Source: Gonocerus acuteangulatus
Lineage: Eukaryota > Arthropoda > Insecta > Hemiptera > Coreidae
Reading direction: 5' to 3'
NCBI GenBank assembly: GCA_946811695.1
Contig: OX328127.1
Coordinates: forward strand, 49,615,774 to 49,679,773
Length of the DNA: 64,000 nt
The translations under genes were made by a program, and so were the position numbers. Under the pieces are notes generated by a model that saw nothing but the letters and a program-made list of their open reading frames with translations, ran no database searches and was not told where the DNA came from. Positions within the stretch are counted from its first letter, which is position 1; each line of letters opens with the position of its first letter. Below, one piece after another: positions 34,104-45,230 of the stretch.

Positions 34104-34270
34104 TTAATGGTACGCGATATTTTTTGGTTCATTACCTGACGCGTAAACAAACAGAGCAGGTGGTTTTCCAACACGGGAACAGGCAACATACAATTGACCA
34201 TGCGAGAAACATGGGTTTTCTAGATTAATACCACAAACACTTAATGACTGCCCTGGGATTTGTTTATAGT
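34104..34270 (-). pseudogene. Helitron Pif1-like helicase, C-terminal fragment
   Basis: After a one-base deletion near the start, the minus strand reads TINKSQG | QSLSVCGINLENPC, then FSHGQLYVACSRVGK and LFVYASGNEPKNIAYH, then stop. The SQGQS … LYVACSRV pattern is the C-terminal helicase motif VI region of Helitron Rep/helicase proteins. Only about 55 codons remain and the upstream helicase and Rep domains are gone. Confidence 0.82.
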
Positions 34271-34400
34271 CGAACTGAGCTCATAGGTCCAATAGCAACA
34301 CAGGTGCAGGCACTGTAATGAATTTACAGCAGCACGATTCAAACTTGCACCATTATTAGTGGAATGTCGGGATTCACGGGTCTGTCTTAACCGAATTTTT

Positions 34401-34462
34401 CACGTTCATTGCGATCTTCACGTTCATTGCGATCTTCACGTTCATTGCGATTTTCACGTTCC
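34401..34462. repeat. 18-bp tandem repeat, about 3.5 units
   Basis: The unit TTCACGTTCATTGCGATC repeats head to tail with few changes. It lies just outside the recognisable helicase fragment. An ORF of 66 codons through it is only the repeat translated. Confidence 0.8.
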
Positions 34463-35019
34463 TCGACAGTACAATTATATTGAAATTAAATTCTTTTTTT
34501 TTTTTTTTGATTCTTTGAATTTCGGGTTGTTCTGCCTAAAGTTGTCCGCCACCTTATAGCAGACATATTTAGTAAGTCACAAACACACAACACTTTAGTA
34601 ATTTTATAGAAATTTGTGGCTTTTAGATTTACTAATATTCTAGATGCACAGAAAGAGATGTTTACACTTCAAGTGACATTTTATCACAGACAATTTACAT
34701 TTTACCATAGTCAATTTGTTTTTGAGTAATGTTACCATCGTATAAATTTTGACAAATATTGACATTAATATTTATATAATATTATACTAATGTCACTCAA
34801 TTGTTTTGCCTTCCCAGAACCCCTCCACTAACACTTTATGGTATGGTATTAAAGTTCAAATTCACCTTTAAGTATTATTACGAATCTTTTGTAGAGGAAT
34901 ATAGAAAAGTTGGCTCTTTTTTACTTCGTTAACGCAAATATAAATTAATTGAAATTGCTTTATTTCATAAGACATAACATAAGATTTCTATTGTCACCTA
35001 GTGATTACATGTTCTTATT

Positions 35020-35224
35020 TATTTAAATTTTAACGTCCATTACTATTAACTGAGAAGTTTAGGACGGGTTATCTATAGGTTACCACCCTTTTCAAGCCAC
35101 GATTGGGCTGATGCCTTTGCTTTTTTCTAAAGAAAAGCTACCACCCCACAGTGGGAATTGAACCCTCGACCCTTGGCACGGAGTGCTAAGTTCTCAAGCC
35201 TTAACACTCACGGCCACCGGGCTT
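35020..35224 (-). mobile_element. tRNA-derived SINE with second head type
   Basis: The minus-strand head AGCCCGGTGGCCGTGAGTG, TTAAGGC … then GGGTCGAGGGTTCAATTCCC resembles a tRNA with A and B boxes, closest to a Leu/Ser-type layout. The body GGGTGGTAACCTATAGATAA is shared with the 5S-headed SINEs. The tail CGTCC … GGACG pairs, then GTTAAAATTTAAAT. A perfect 15-bp target repeat TTACATGTTCTTATT flanks it (35005-35019, 35225-35239). It lies inside the decayed Helitron. Confidence 0.85.
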
Positions 35225-35499
35225 TTACATGTTCTTATTATTACTGTTTTAGTTATAAACTTAAATAAAAACGTATTTATTTTAAAACAATATAAACAAA
35301 GAGTGATTTTTTGCTTATACACAAATAACCTAATCCGTTAACTGTTAAAAATGTTATAATTGAGGATATATGCTTTTATTTAAAAATGAATTTGCGTTAA
35401 GGAAGTGAAAAAGACCCGAAACGTGTTGTTTTTAGACAGGCAATTTTTTTAATTTTTCTCTCCGTAAGAACCATCCTCGTAGTTCAAGGAATATTATAA

Positions 35500-36030
35500 A
35501 AAGTCCGTCACGGATTGTGCAGACTGGTTTCCAGAACGATTTGCTTAAAATATCCTACATAAATAAAATAAAAACATGAATAGTTCTCTTTTAATTTTGT
35601 AATGAGTAACTGCTCAATTATTAATTTCCTTCCAGAGATATGTTTACACATGGTACCTACTAAACTACTTAATAAATACTAAAAACTTCATATTTTCGTC
35701 TTTTGATCTGACGCAGGAACAGGATACAGTCCCTCTACTGGGAGATAGCGCTATACCGCGTTTCGTTACAATACAGCAGAAATTACGACCGGTATGAGTA
35801 TATTAGTAATTTGGGTCCGGAGTAAACCCCCCCCCCTCCTAATTAACCGATTTAGTTTTTTTTTACAACACATTTGTACCTGTAGATTACCACAAAAAAT
35901 ACCGAGTTTCGTCGAAATATAACAAAAATCACGGCTGGTAGTGGCGAATTGGTATTGTGGGTCCAAAGTAAACCCCCCCCCCCTCCTTCTAATGAACCGA
36001 TTTAGTTTATTTTTACATCTCACTTTTCTT
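35500..36030 (+). mobile_element. DINE-1-like family B copy 4, deleted
   Basis: It starts AAAGTCCGTCACG, but the next 40 or so bases, including the subterminal repeat, are missing. Two to three C-run tandem units follow. The copy is cut off at about 36030, without the TA tract and 3' hairpin. Confidence 0.75.
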
Positions 36031-36109
36031 TTACTTTAAAGTACGTGAACACAATTTTTGCTCTGATAAGGGTAGGAGGGCACTTCGGAATCAATGATGA
36101 ATTTATTTT

Positions 36110-36260
36110 TATTTTAACGCCCATTATCATTAACTAAGAATTTTGGGACGGGTTATCTATAGGTTACCACCCGTTTTGTAGGCAAGATAGGGCTGATGCC
36201 TTTTCTTTTTTGTAAAGAAAAGCCACCACCCCATAGTGGGAATTGATTCCACGACCTTTG
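36110..36260 (-). mobile_element. 5'-truncated tRNA-headed SINE
   Basis: The minus strand holds the second half of the head seen at 35020-35224 (CAATTCCCACTATGGGGTGG), the body GGGTGGTAACCTATAGATAA and the tail CGTCCC … GGGCG, then TTAAAATAAAAATAAA. It is cut within the B-box region. I see no clear target repeat. Confidence 0.7.
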
Positions 36261-36599
36261 AAACATTTTGGATAGATTTATCATTATTATAAACACAATG
36301 AATACACGTATTATATGGTCATGCCTTGAGGTTCTTATTTTATTTTATTTGTAATATTAATTCTATTTTATTTAATAAAATTTCTTCAAATAGGTTCACT
36401 GAGTTATACATTACAATCATGTGAATTTGAAAAACTCAAAAAATAAAAAGCGAAAAAAAATACATTGAAATGAAAGGTCCCCCTCAAAAGTTGCTTTAGT
36501 ATGTTACCTAGTTTTCCTAGGAAAAATTGATAGAAATCTATGGGTGAGAGAAAAATGATTATTACTGTGGGCTAAAAACTATTTTTTCATTAGATTTTC
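36261..36599. other. No gene recognised
   Basis: AT-rich spacer, nothing recognised. Confidence 0.4.
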
Positions 36600-37060
36600 A
36601 AAATGTCTACGAATATAAGCTTAACGTCTAACTGAATCCACGCCATTACGAAGGACGTCTTGTCTTTCGAGTTCTCATAAGCTGGCACTGCTCCTGGATC
36701 CTGTTGATGAGTTCCTCCTTCGTCGTCACGGGCTCCGAGTTCACTCTGCTCTTCAATGTTCCCACTACATAGAAATCTAGAGGATTCAGATCAGGAGGTA
36801 AACGAACTGGTCCACAGTGGCCGATTCAACGGTTAGGGAATTCACTCTTCAGCCATTCCGTCGCCACTTTTCCATTATCAGCTGGGCAACCATCCATTTG
36901 AATCCAGAGTAAGTTAATATTAGGTAGATGGGCTTGTGTTATAAACGTTATGTAGTGATGCACGGAGAAAAAAAACTGGCTGCTCGCATCTACTTTCAGG
37001 CTGCCGGCAGCCTGAAAACTGTGACTCAGTGCCAGTATTTTGAAATAGGACATTTTAGTC
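36600..37060 (-). pseudogene. IS630/mariner-type transposase remnant, C-terminal half
   Basis: The minus strand encodes HHYITFITQAHLPNINLLW, then IQMDGCPADNGKVATEWL (second catalytic Asp) and SEFPNR. After a stop it continues GHCGPVRLPPDLNPLDFYVV, GTLKSRVNSEPVTTKEELIN and RIQEQCQ, a typical third-residue region and C-terminus. In-frame stops and the missing N-terminal half make it non-functional. It is a different copy from those at 23.3-24.0 kb. Confidence 0.75.
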
Positions 37061-37400
37061 TAAAATAGGATTCCACATATTTTAGCCTATAATAGGATTC
37101 CACTAGTTAGAGAGCCCGCATTTTATAATAGAGTGCTGGAATGCTAATTCTGCATCCTATAGTAGAGTTCTCACACCCAAAGCTAGCATCCAACAATAGA
37201 GTGCCCAGCACTCTACTATCAAGTGCGTACCCCTAGACTTTAGATTGCTGGCACTCTGATACTGGCTTCTAGCAGCCTACCCATATAGGCTGCGAGCATC
37301 CTGATGTTTGCTTCCTGTATCCTACCCCTATAGGCTGCTAGCATCCTACATGGATGGGTTACATTGACCCAAGCAGCCTACAGACAGATGATTTTATTAT
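37025..37400. repeat. Degenerate short-period repeat block
   Basis: Variants of TAAAATAGGATTCC, ATAATAGAGTGCT and TATAGGCTGC-AGCATCCTA recur irregularly, with complementary pieces such as TAGAGTGC and GCACTCTA. No terminal repeats or coding region. It reads like an old minisatellite or the scrambled interior of a MITE. Confidence 0.5.
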
Positions 37401-37429
37401 GTGGATAAAAAAGAACAAAGGTAAATTCA

Positions 37430-37930
37430 GAGTAATAATAATGAGACTTTATTTGGGTGTAATTTACATATACACTTCTTAACAAGTAGATATTTACAAG
37501 TAGGTATGAGGTTGTGGAGATTTAATGATTGAACAGGCGACCACTGGTGGACCAATGAGAACCATCCGGGCCAGCCAATAGGAAAGAGCGCTTGGCCGAG
37601 CTCTCCCGACTTTGACCGAGGCACCCCGACCTCGGCCTATGAATAGGGGCGTTCCTGCTGGCCAGAAACATTCCGATCCGGCGCTCTCTCCAGGACACTT
37701 CAGCTCTCTCAAGACCAGACTCCAGCCAGCCATGCACTCAGGACCAAGCAACCTGCAGGAGCAAGCTCCTTTTCAGTTAAAAAATCCTATATAAGACAGC
37801 AGGTATTGGAAGCGGGATGCAGACTGTACCGCCAGAACAGAATTCAGGTTCTTGTTTTTATTATTAAATTTAAAAACAGATGTTATATACAATAGAATGA
37901 AGAAAGTTGTGTTTGAATTTCAAAAATATA
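37430..37930 (-). promoter_or_regulatory. GC-rich LTR-like or promoter-like block
   Basis: An island of clearly higher GC (about 37530-37770) in AT-rich surroundings. On the minus strand there are two ATTGG/CCAAT boxes 26 bp apart (near 37551 and 37577) and a downstream CCCAAATAAAGTCTC polyadenylation-type signal near 37445, followed by ATTATTATTAC. Together these resemble the U3-R-U5 layout of a solo LTR. On the plus strand the same CCAAT boxes are followed by a TATA motif CCTATATAAGAC at about 37785. I could not fix LTR ends or a target repeat, so it could also be a host promoter. The overlapping 85- and 71-residue ORFs show no domain. Confidence 0.35.
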
Positions 37931-38333
37931 TTCCCTTGACATAACATGGAGCTTTGGGTATAGAACCAACTGAAGATGGAGTTCAATAAGCCTGGTAAGC
38001 TGAGAACTGATGGAAGTCTTTTTTTATACGTTCCTAGAATACGGCTAGAATATTAGTTCAAAATTGTATTAGTAGACTTTTATTTTGGTGTCCATTCTGT
38101 TTCAATAGTTCCTTCATTTATGATCATATCCATAGACAAAAAAGAAGAAAAACTCAAGAAAAATATTGATTGAAATAGAACTTTTTCTTCAACTACGATG
38201 TACCATTTTGAAGCTTATTAAATAATGCAACTTTTAAGGCGGATGCAAACCTCTAAGTCCTATAATAGCCGATTAAAAAAATATTGAATAATTTAATAAA
38301 ACACTTAATATTAAACATTCTCATCTACAAGGC
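37931..38333. other. No gene recognised
   Basis: AT-rich spacer before the third full family B copy. Nothing recognised. Confidence 0.4.
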
Positions 38334-38467
38334 TTTTAGCACTTTCCTCCGAAGGAAAGTAGCTATTGAGGTTGGACTCATGACGGAATTTTTGAAAAAT
38401 TTCTTCAAATCTTTATCGATCCTACCTAGTAGACACCGAAAATTACCCCCGTTAAAATTTATATATA

Positions 38468-38504
<37 letters not shown>

Positions 38505-38513
38505 GTGTATATA

Positions 38514-38576
<63 letters not shown>

Positions 38577-39629
38577 CTGTTAACACGATAGCGGCCAGAG
38601 TTTATGTTTTTTCGTCACGAAACTTGGTATATAGCATACAATTAGCAAACGATTGAACGAGTTCGTTAACCACCAAAGTCGGTCCACCGGAAGGGGGGGT
38701 TTACCCCGAACCCAAAACACTAATTTGACTATGTCAGCCGTAATATTTGTTATATTTCAACGAAACTTGGTATTCGTAGTGGTAATATAGAGAGAAAAGT
38801 GAGATATAAAAATGAACTAAATCGGTTCATTAGAAGGGGGGTTTACTCCGGACCCACAATACCAATTCGCCACTACCAGCCGTGATTTTTGGTATATTTC
38901 GACGGAACTCGGTATTCGTAGTGGTAATCCACAGGTAAATAACTGTTGTAAAAATGAACTAAATCGGTTCATTAGGAGGGGGGGGGGTTTACTCCGGACC
39001 CACAATACCAATTCGCTACTACCAGCCGTGATTTTTGGTATATTTCGACGACACTCGGTATTCGTAGTTGTAATCTACAGGTAAATATGTGTTGTAAAAA
39101 TAAACTAAATTGGTTTATTAGAAGGGGGGGTTTATTCCGGACCCAAATTCTTAATATACTCATACCGGTCGTAATTTCTGCTGTATTGTAACGAAACGCG
39201 GTATAAGTTGTGGGTAACTCATGAGAAAGAAGTGTTGTAAAAATGAGCTGAATCGGTCAATCGGAAAGGGGGGGGTTTAATTTGTAATATATTTCAATAG
39301 AAAAGCCCGTCAGACGTAGGTTCACAAAGCCGCCGCAAGGAGCGCTTTCTACCACTAGAGTGACTCTATCCTGTTCCTGCGTTAGATCAAAATACGATAA
39401 TATGAGGTTTTTTGTATTTATTACGTAGTGTAATAGGTACCATGTGTAAACATAACTCTGGAAGCAAATTATTAATTGATCAGTTACTCATTACAAATTT
39501 AAAAGAGAACTATTCATGTTTTTATTTTATTTATGTAGGATATTTTAAGCAAATTGTTCCGGAAAGCAATCTACACTACCCAAATTCTGAGGAAAGTGCT
39601 TAGTTATGCAGCTCCTGCGTGACGGATTT
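38334..39629 (-). mobile_element. DINE-1-like non-autonomous element, family B copy 3
   Basis: Minus-strand copy of the full family B layout: start AAAATCCGTCACGCAGG at 39629, subterminal AAGCACTTTCCTC, tandem C-run units at about 38690-39280, TA/TG microsatellite at about 38460-38580, and 3' hairpin ending GCTAAAA at 38334. Several short ORFs match ORFs over copies 1 and 2 because they are the same repeat, not because a gene is conserved. Confidence 0.75.
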
Positions 39630-39919
39630 TAATATAGCTCTTAATTTACATGGTAATATTTCAATAGCGGGCGTTTCTTATTGGAAATTACTGTAGATTC
39701 TAAAAATGTCGTCGTTATTTAAGATACATTGATCAAAAATCCCGAAAACACAGTTTTTCTTAAAAAAAAACAAAAACAAAAAAAAACAGTAGTTTTTAAA
39801 ATACACAAACGCTTCTGTAGCTCTACTACATTTTCAGATAGAATGTTCATTTTTGTGCCAATGAACTACAAATGAAGTGCAGAATAAACCCCTAAAGTTA
39901 TGACACGTCAATGCGGGAG

Positions 39920-39981
<62 letters not shown>
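39630..39981. other. Spacer with (TA)n tract
   Basis: Unique sequence, then a TA microsatellite (about 39925-39986) into which the hAT MITE at 39990 has inserted. No gene. Confidence 0.5.
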
Positions 39982-39988
<7 letters not shown>

Positions 39989-39989
39989 C

Positions 39990-41328
39990 TAGAGCCCGGA
40001 AGTTAGGCATTTATTTTTGGGTGAAATAGGCAGGCAAAAAGGCACTTAAAATACTTAAAATAGGCAGTACTGTAATTAAAATAGGCATTTATTAGGAGTG
40101 AAGGCAAGGAGGAACCTTACTCATTAATGATAAAAAAATGTATTTTAAATACTCATTCATTTCTTTATTACCAACTAGCTGTTACCTGGCGTGCCATGCT
40201 ACGCCTTCTTTCTGCTTCCATAAAATCAAAAATAAATTAGGAACCCCGTTCATTGTTTCGAACCCGTGACCTCCGAACTGTGAGTCATAAACGATTTTAA
40301 CATAGCCTATGGATCTCCCCGAATCAAGACCTACATGTGTGCCAAGTTTGATCAAAATCGGTCGAAATGTGTGGATTTGTATAAGGAACAAACATACAGA
40401 CAGACAGCTGGTAGACGTTTTTGACCTAGCCTATGACATTCACCGTATCAAGACCTACCTGTGTGCCACGTTTGGTCAAAAGGTGTTGATTTGTATTAGG
40501 AACAATCATACAGACAGTCAGCTGGTAGACGTTTTTGACTTAGCCTACGACACTTCTCGGATTAAGATCTACTTGTTTCCCAAGTTTGTTCAAAGTCGGT
40601 CAAACGGTGTGGATTTGTATAAGGAACAAACATACAGACAGACAGCTGGTAGACGTTTTTGACTTAGCCTACGAGACTTCCCGGATCAAGACCTACCAGG
40701 ATTCCAAGTTTGGTCAAAATGCGTGGATTTGTATAAGGAACAAACGGACAAACAGTCAGACACGTGATTTTTATATATATAAATACTTCCAACTAGATGC
40801 TTTTTCAAAGTATCAACTGTTATAGACTGTTTCTCAGAAAAAAAGTTTTTCAACATGGCAAAAAATTGTCATTTCGAAGTCCGGAATACCAGGTACGCAT
40901 TGTCACAGCAAAAGGGCTGTGAGGAAGGAGCTGTGACTGATTTCCCTCATCCTCTCTCTTTCCTGCTATTCATTATGCTTGTGCATTCCTTCTACTAAGG
41001 AAGGTTCTGTTATTTACGGAGGTTAAATCCATGGGTTGGGAAAATAAGCTTTCGAATAGATATTTGTGACGGCAATTTGTAATTTGAGCAACCTTTTTTG
41101 TCTTCGATGAACGGAAATTCAATATGTGCTTTTTGAAATGTTTAAATCGCAGAAAAAAATTGCATAACAAGCAAAAAAGGCAAAAATAGGCTACGGAAGC
41201 CAAAATAGACAAAAAAGGCAAAATAAAAATTGTCGCTACACTTCCTAAATGCAGGAAAACATTTCTATCTGATTCTTCAATATATCCATTCAGATAAAAT
41301 AGGCATTTTGCCTAACTTCCGGGCTCTA
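39990..41328. mobile_element. hAT-type MITE, family C copy 1
   Basis: The terminal inverted repeat is TAGAGCCCGGAAGTTAGGCA at both ends. It is flanked by a perfect 8-bp repeat TATATGAC (39982-39989, 41329-41336). Ends starting TAGAG with an 8-bp duplication are typical of hAT. Motifs such as AAAATAGGCA recur just inside both ends. The centre (about 40175-40790) is a separate Helitron-like insert with tandem units. No coding region; the small ORFs are repeat read-through. Confidence 0.88.
40301..40770 (+). repeat. About 120-bp tandem repeats inside family C copy 1
   Basis: Nearly four units start near 40301, 40424, 40538 and 40661. Each has TAGCCTAYGACACTTCYCGG-like text, CCAAGTTTGGTCAAA, GTGTGGATTTGTATAAGG and ACAGACAGCTGGTAGACG. 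The block is preceded at 40175 (minus strand) by a hairpin GGCGT … ACGCC and GTAACAGCTAG|T, a Helitron-type 3' end. Copy 2 at 62.0-62.4 kb keeps only about two units. Confidence 0.75.
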
Positions 41329-41336
41329 TATATGAC

Positions 41337-41802
41337 TATTACTTCACTGACGCACATATTCCCTCGCAGCAATATTTCACTCTTTAAAGCTCGACAACCG
41401 GAATTCTGGACTGATTTTTCGCAGACAACCCTATACCACCGTGTTCGTAATGAAATGATCCTTATTTCAACCTAACTTTAATTCATTAAGACCGATGCAA
41501 GTTACTCATTTCGAATTACCTGTTTACACCCGACAACCCATGGTTGTGACCGGATAAAAATAGACAACCTATCGTTTGCATATTCTATAAGCTTCTTACT
41601 TTCGATTGGCATGGAATTTGTCTATTAATCAATCCGATGCAATTATGAAAAAAAAAATTAAATTGTGAATTAATCATATTCTGGACTGAATATTTTTAGA
41701 CAACCCATTTGCAGTATCTTTATTGACATAATTAATTTGATATAAAATAATTTTCATCCATTAATCAGCTCGATGAAGGTCGGGGTGTATCGGGATCTTA
41801 GA
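41337..41802. other. No gene recognised
   Basis: Loosely repetitive AT-rich sequence containing CGACAACCCATG, a motif also present in the arms of the foldback element at 12-13 kb. Confidence 0.4.
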
Positions 41803-42056
41803 CCATTAACTGTTAAAAATATTATAATTGAGAACATATGTTTTTATTGAAAAATGAATTTGCGTTAAGGAAGTGAAAAAGGCCCCAAACGTGTTGTTTT
41901 TAGACTTTTTCAGGCAATTTTTTAAATTTTTCTCTCCGTAAGAACCATCCTCGTAGTTCAAGGAATATTATAAAAAAAGAATTAGCGAAATCGGTTCAGT
42001 TCTCGAGATTTGCGCTTACCAACACATTTAGCGATTCATTTTTATATAATAGATTA
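41803..42056 (-). mobile_element. Helitron 5'-end fragment
   Basis: On the minus strand it starts near TAATCTATTATATAAAAATG and continues GAATCGCTAAATGTGTTGG, GCGCAAATCTCGAGAACTG, then GTACGAGG-like and TTCTTACGGAGAGAAAAA text. The last 180 bp are the same as 35331-35499 in the decayed Helitron. It is a short fragment without coding capacity. Confidence 0.55.
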
Positions 42057-42834
42057 CAGAACATTATGGTACCTTTTAGCCTATATATTTATATTACGTC
42101 TATATTATTACATTGCATTATATTACCTTAGTTCTTATATATTTATATTATGTACCGTATACCTTAAGTAAGGGATACGGAACAGAATGAAAGCCTTTCA
42201 CATTGCAGAATTAAAAAACATTTACCACTGGAGCTGGTCGACCCTTTTCCAATTCTTCAAAAATATCTTCAAAGAATTATTCAAGTCGTCAAGAATTATT
42301 AAATTCATGTTTCATATCAATTTATTCTATGATGAAAGTAAGTTCAGAACACCCAAATTATAAAAACGTATTCAACAGTATAAAGTGACTTATAATTCAT
42401 AATAACTATCCTTATAATTCACTTTAACTATTCTTGATGGTGAAAAATGCTCACATATCAGTTCCAAAGGATGATAAAATAGGACAAGTCCCTCTAGGGG
42501 AACGGAAATCTCCCTTTTGGCGACACTGTAATGAATTAAAATCCAATATAAGAACAGAAAAAACTAAATGATTTACTTCTAGCAGGACTTCAGAAGGAAG
42601 TTAATTTTTGTGTCCAGACGCAATTTATGTCCACTCGAAAGGGGACCTGACATCAAATGATTTTGAAGAGACATTCAAAGAAGAATCGAAGAAATTCCAT
42701 CTTATCAACTCATGACACCAATCACCTTATCTCTTCAAACGCGATGTTTTGATTCTAAAAAACTAGAGAGCGAACAGGCAATATATATATATATATTCAA
42801 TTCCATGATTTGTGACCTTTATTCATGTACATTT
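42057..42834. other. No gene recognised
   Basis: AT-rich spacer before the Penelope-like element, including a short TA tract near 42781. Confidence 0.4.
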
Positions 42835-43241
42835 ATTTATTTTTATAAATATGGCAAAGGTCCAAATAATAGTACTCCAGATTCTTGCACTATTTTATTT
42901 TTGATACGCCCTACATGTTTCGTGGCCTTATGCCACCTCCTCAGGGGCCATTAACTCCTAAAAACAGTTTTTACAAATTTTTAATATCTTATTTTAGTAA
43001 ATTTAATAATAATTATACACCGAGTAACATTAAAATTCCTATACTAACCCCTAAACTTTATATGTAAAATATAATAAGAAAAATAATATTGTTATATTGT
43101 ACATACCCTATGTGTGGTCAGCTCGCCACCCATACTATGACTGAGGCTAGCTAAATACCTGTGTGGAGAGGCTTAGTAATCAGCTTATTAAGATAAGTTG
43201 TATAAAGGTTTGTACTATTGCTTTTTCCTTTGGAGTGTTCG

Positions 43242-43803
43242 CTATTTTCTAATGTTATTGTAAAATATTTTATCTAAAAATTTAATTTCTGTTTGTTTAT
43301 TTACCGAGTTCCTGTTTTTTATTATGTGGATATTTTCTTTTATTTTTCGTTTAATGTTGTTTCTGTCCTTGTCAACTATTGCTATGTCGTCCAAGTCAAA
43401 TGTATGTCCGCTCTTAAATGCGTGGTCCGTTAGAGCTGTTTTATTTGATTTCTCGTCTAAATTTTTGGCATGCTGCTTAATTCTATTCTTTAGTATTTGT
43501 GATGATTCCCCTATGTAGCACTTGTTACAATCTTTACATTTAACTTTATATACGTTATATTTTGAATTTATTTGATTTACTTGGTCCTTAATTTTGCTGA
43601 AATTCTTTTCTATTTTGTTATTATATTTCCAGCTAATTTTGCAAATCCCGTTACAGATCTGTTTCATCCTGTTTGCTATTGCTGGGTGAAAATCAAAAGA
43701 ATAAAAATTATTTTCTATTTGCTCGCGTTCTCTCTTGGATTCCTGAATGTTTTTACCCCTATTTTGACTAGTTATATGATTATTTATGATGCTTCCCTTA
43801 TGT
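43242..43803 (-). pseudogene. Inverted copy of the Penelope C-terminus
   Basis: The reverse strand of the left arm encodes the same linker and GIY-YIG domain as 44669-45230, with only one or so residue changes (AKNLDEK versus AKNIDEK). It joins the centre at 43803, inside the codons for KKHKGS. It has no reverse transcriptase part. Confidence 0.85.
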
Positions 43804-45230
43804 TTTTTAGGTTTAATGGCAAATTTTACAAACAGACTTTCGGTATACAAATGGGGAATCCTCTTTCGGTAGCAATAAGTGGGATTGTTTTAAACCAAAT
43901 TTTAAAGGAAATCATTTTAGATTCGGATATTCATATACAATTTTTATATAAATATGTGGGCGACATAATTTTAGCGGTTCATGAAAACAATATTGACCCA
44001 TTACTTGAGATTTTTAACAAAAAGTGCGATACATTAAAATTCACAAAAGAAATAGAAGCAAACGGCAGAATTCCCTTTTTGGACTTGGAACTATCAAGAA
44101 ATAAAAATAATTGGATTGAATTTAAATGGGTTTCTAAGGAATATCACTCTGACAGAACAATTAATTTTTACTCCAATCATCCTCTCAGTTTCAAAAAAAA
44201 TTTAGTATATAATAGAACATTAACTGCCTTAAATAGAACATCACCTCAATATTTCAATGAAATCAAAAATAGAATTAGAAAAATATTTAATAAAAATAAC
44301 TTCCCCTCGAAACTAGTAGACGTACAAATAAAAAAAGCGGAAAATAGTGTTTGTTACACGAAGAATAAGAAAGATGATATTAAAAATTTTAATATAAAAT
44401 TGTTCCACTTTACTGAGGAGTTTTTTGAGGACTTACTTGGCAGACGGATTAAAAGAATAAGGAGTTCGCTGGATATTAGTACTAATGAAAAACCTGCAAA
44501 ACGTATTAAATGCAACGAACGAATCGTAAGGGACAATAGAAAAACTAATGGTAAAAGAAAAAGGGATATGGAACATGACGAAACACGGCCAGATTCCATA
44601 AAAAAGAAGAGAACATTTATCCAGACACAAATAAAACATTTTTTTAATAATTTGGAAACTAAAAAAATACATAAGGGAAGCATCATAAATAATCATATAA
44701 CTAGTCAAAATAGGGGTAAAAACATTCAGGAATCCAAGAGAGAACGCGAGCAAATAGAAAATAATTTTTATTCTTTTGATTTTCACCCAGCAATAGCAAA
44801 CAGGATGAAACAGATCTGTAACGGGATTTGCAAAATTAGCTGGAAATATAATAACAAAATAGAAAAGAATTTCAGCAAAATTAAGGACCAAGTAAATCAA
44901 ATAAATTCAAAATATAACGTATATAAAGTTAAATGTAAAGATTGTAACAAGTGCTACATAGGGGAATCATCACAAATACTAAAGAATAGAATTAAGCAGC
45001 ATGCCAAAAATATAGACGAGAAATCAAATAAAACAGCTCTAACGGACCACGCATTTAAGAGCGGACATACATTTGACTTGGACGACATAGCAATAGTTGA
45101 CAAGGACAGAAACAACATTAAACGAAAAATAAAAGAAAATATCCACATAATAAAAAACAGGAACTCGGTAAATAAACAAACAGAAATTAAATTTTTAGAT
45201 AAAATATTTTACAATAACATTAGAAAATAG
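43803..45230 (+). pseudogene. Penelope-like reverse transcriptase with GIY-YIG domain, 5'-truncated
   Basis: The frame is open from inside the reverse transcriptase: FRFNGKFYKQTFGIQMGNPL (motif B region), then the catalytic motif reads YKYVGDIIL where YVDD is expected, so one essential Asp is Gly. The thumb region follows (NGRIPFLDLELSRN, FYSNHPLSFKKNLVYNR), then a basic linker (GKRKRDMEHDE). Last is the GIY-YIG nuclease: YNVYKVKCKDCNKCYIGES, then RIKQHAKN. The first half of the enzyme is absent. It is dead because of the truncation and the D-to-G change. The start codon of a longer ORF upstream lies in the antisense left arm and is not real. Confidence 0.85.

Larger units (their letters stand above)
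33804..35499 (-). mobile_element. Decayed autonomous-type Helitron, 5' and internally truncated
   Basis: The 3' end at 33804 (minus strand) has a hairpin GGCG … CGCC, then GGGTCAGCTAG|T, the Helitron CTAG|T terminus. A helicase C-terminus lies at 34104-34270. A segment at 35331-35499 is repeated at 41803-41985, where it leads to an AT-rich end; I read it as the 5' region of the same element. The 5' terminus here is missing at the family B insertion (35500). A 16-bp inverted copy of the terminus sits at 33891-33906. Confidence 0.65.

Noticed and set aside
43572..43802. Start of a 552-residue plus-strand ORF upstream of the Penelope RT
   Set aside because: This part is the antisense of the inverted arm; its residues match the minus-strand shadow ORF at 44433-44900.
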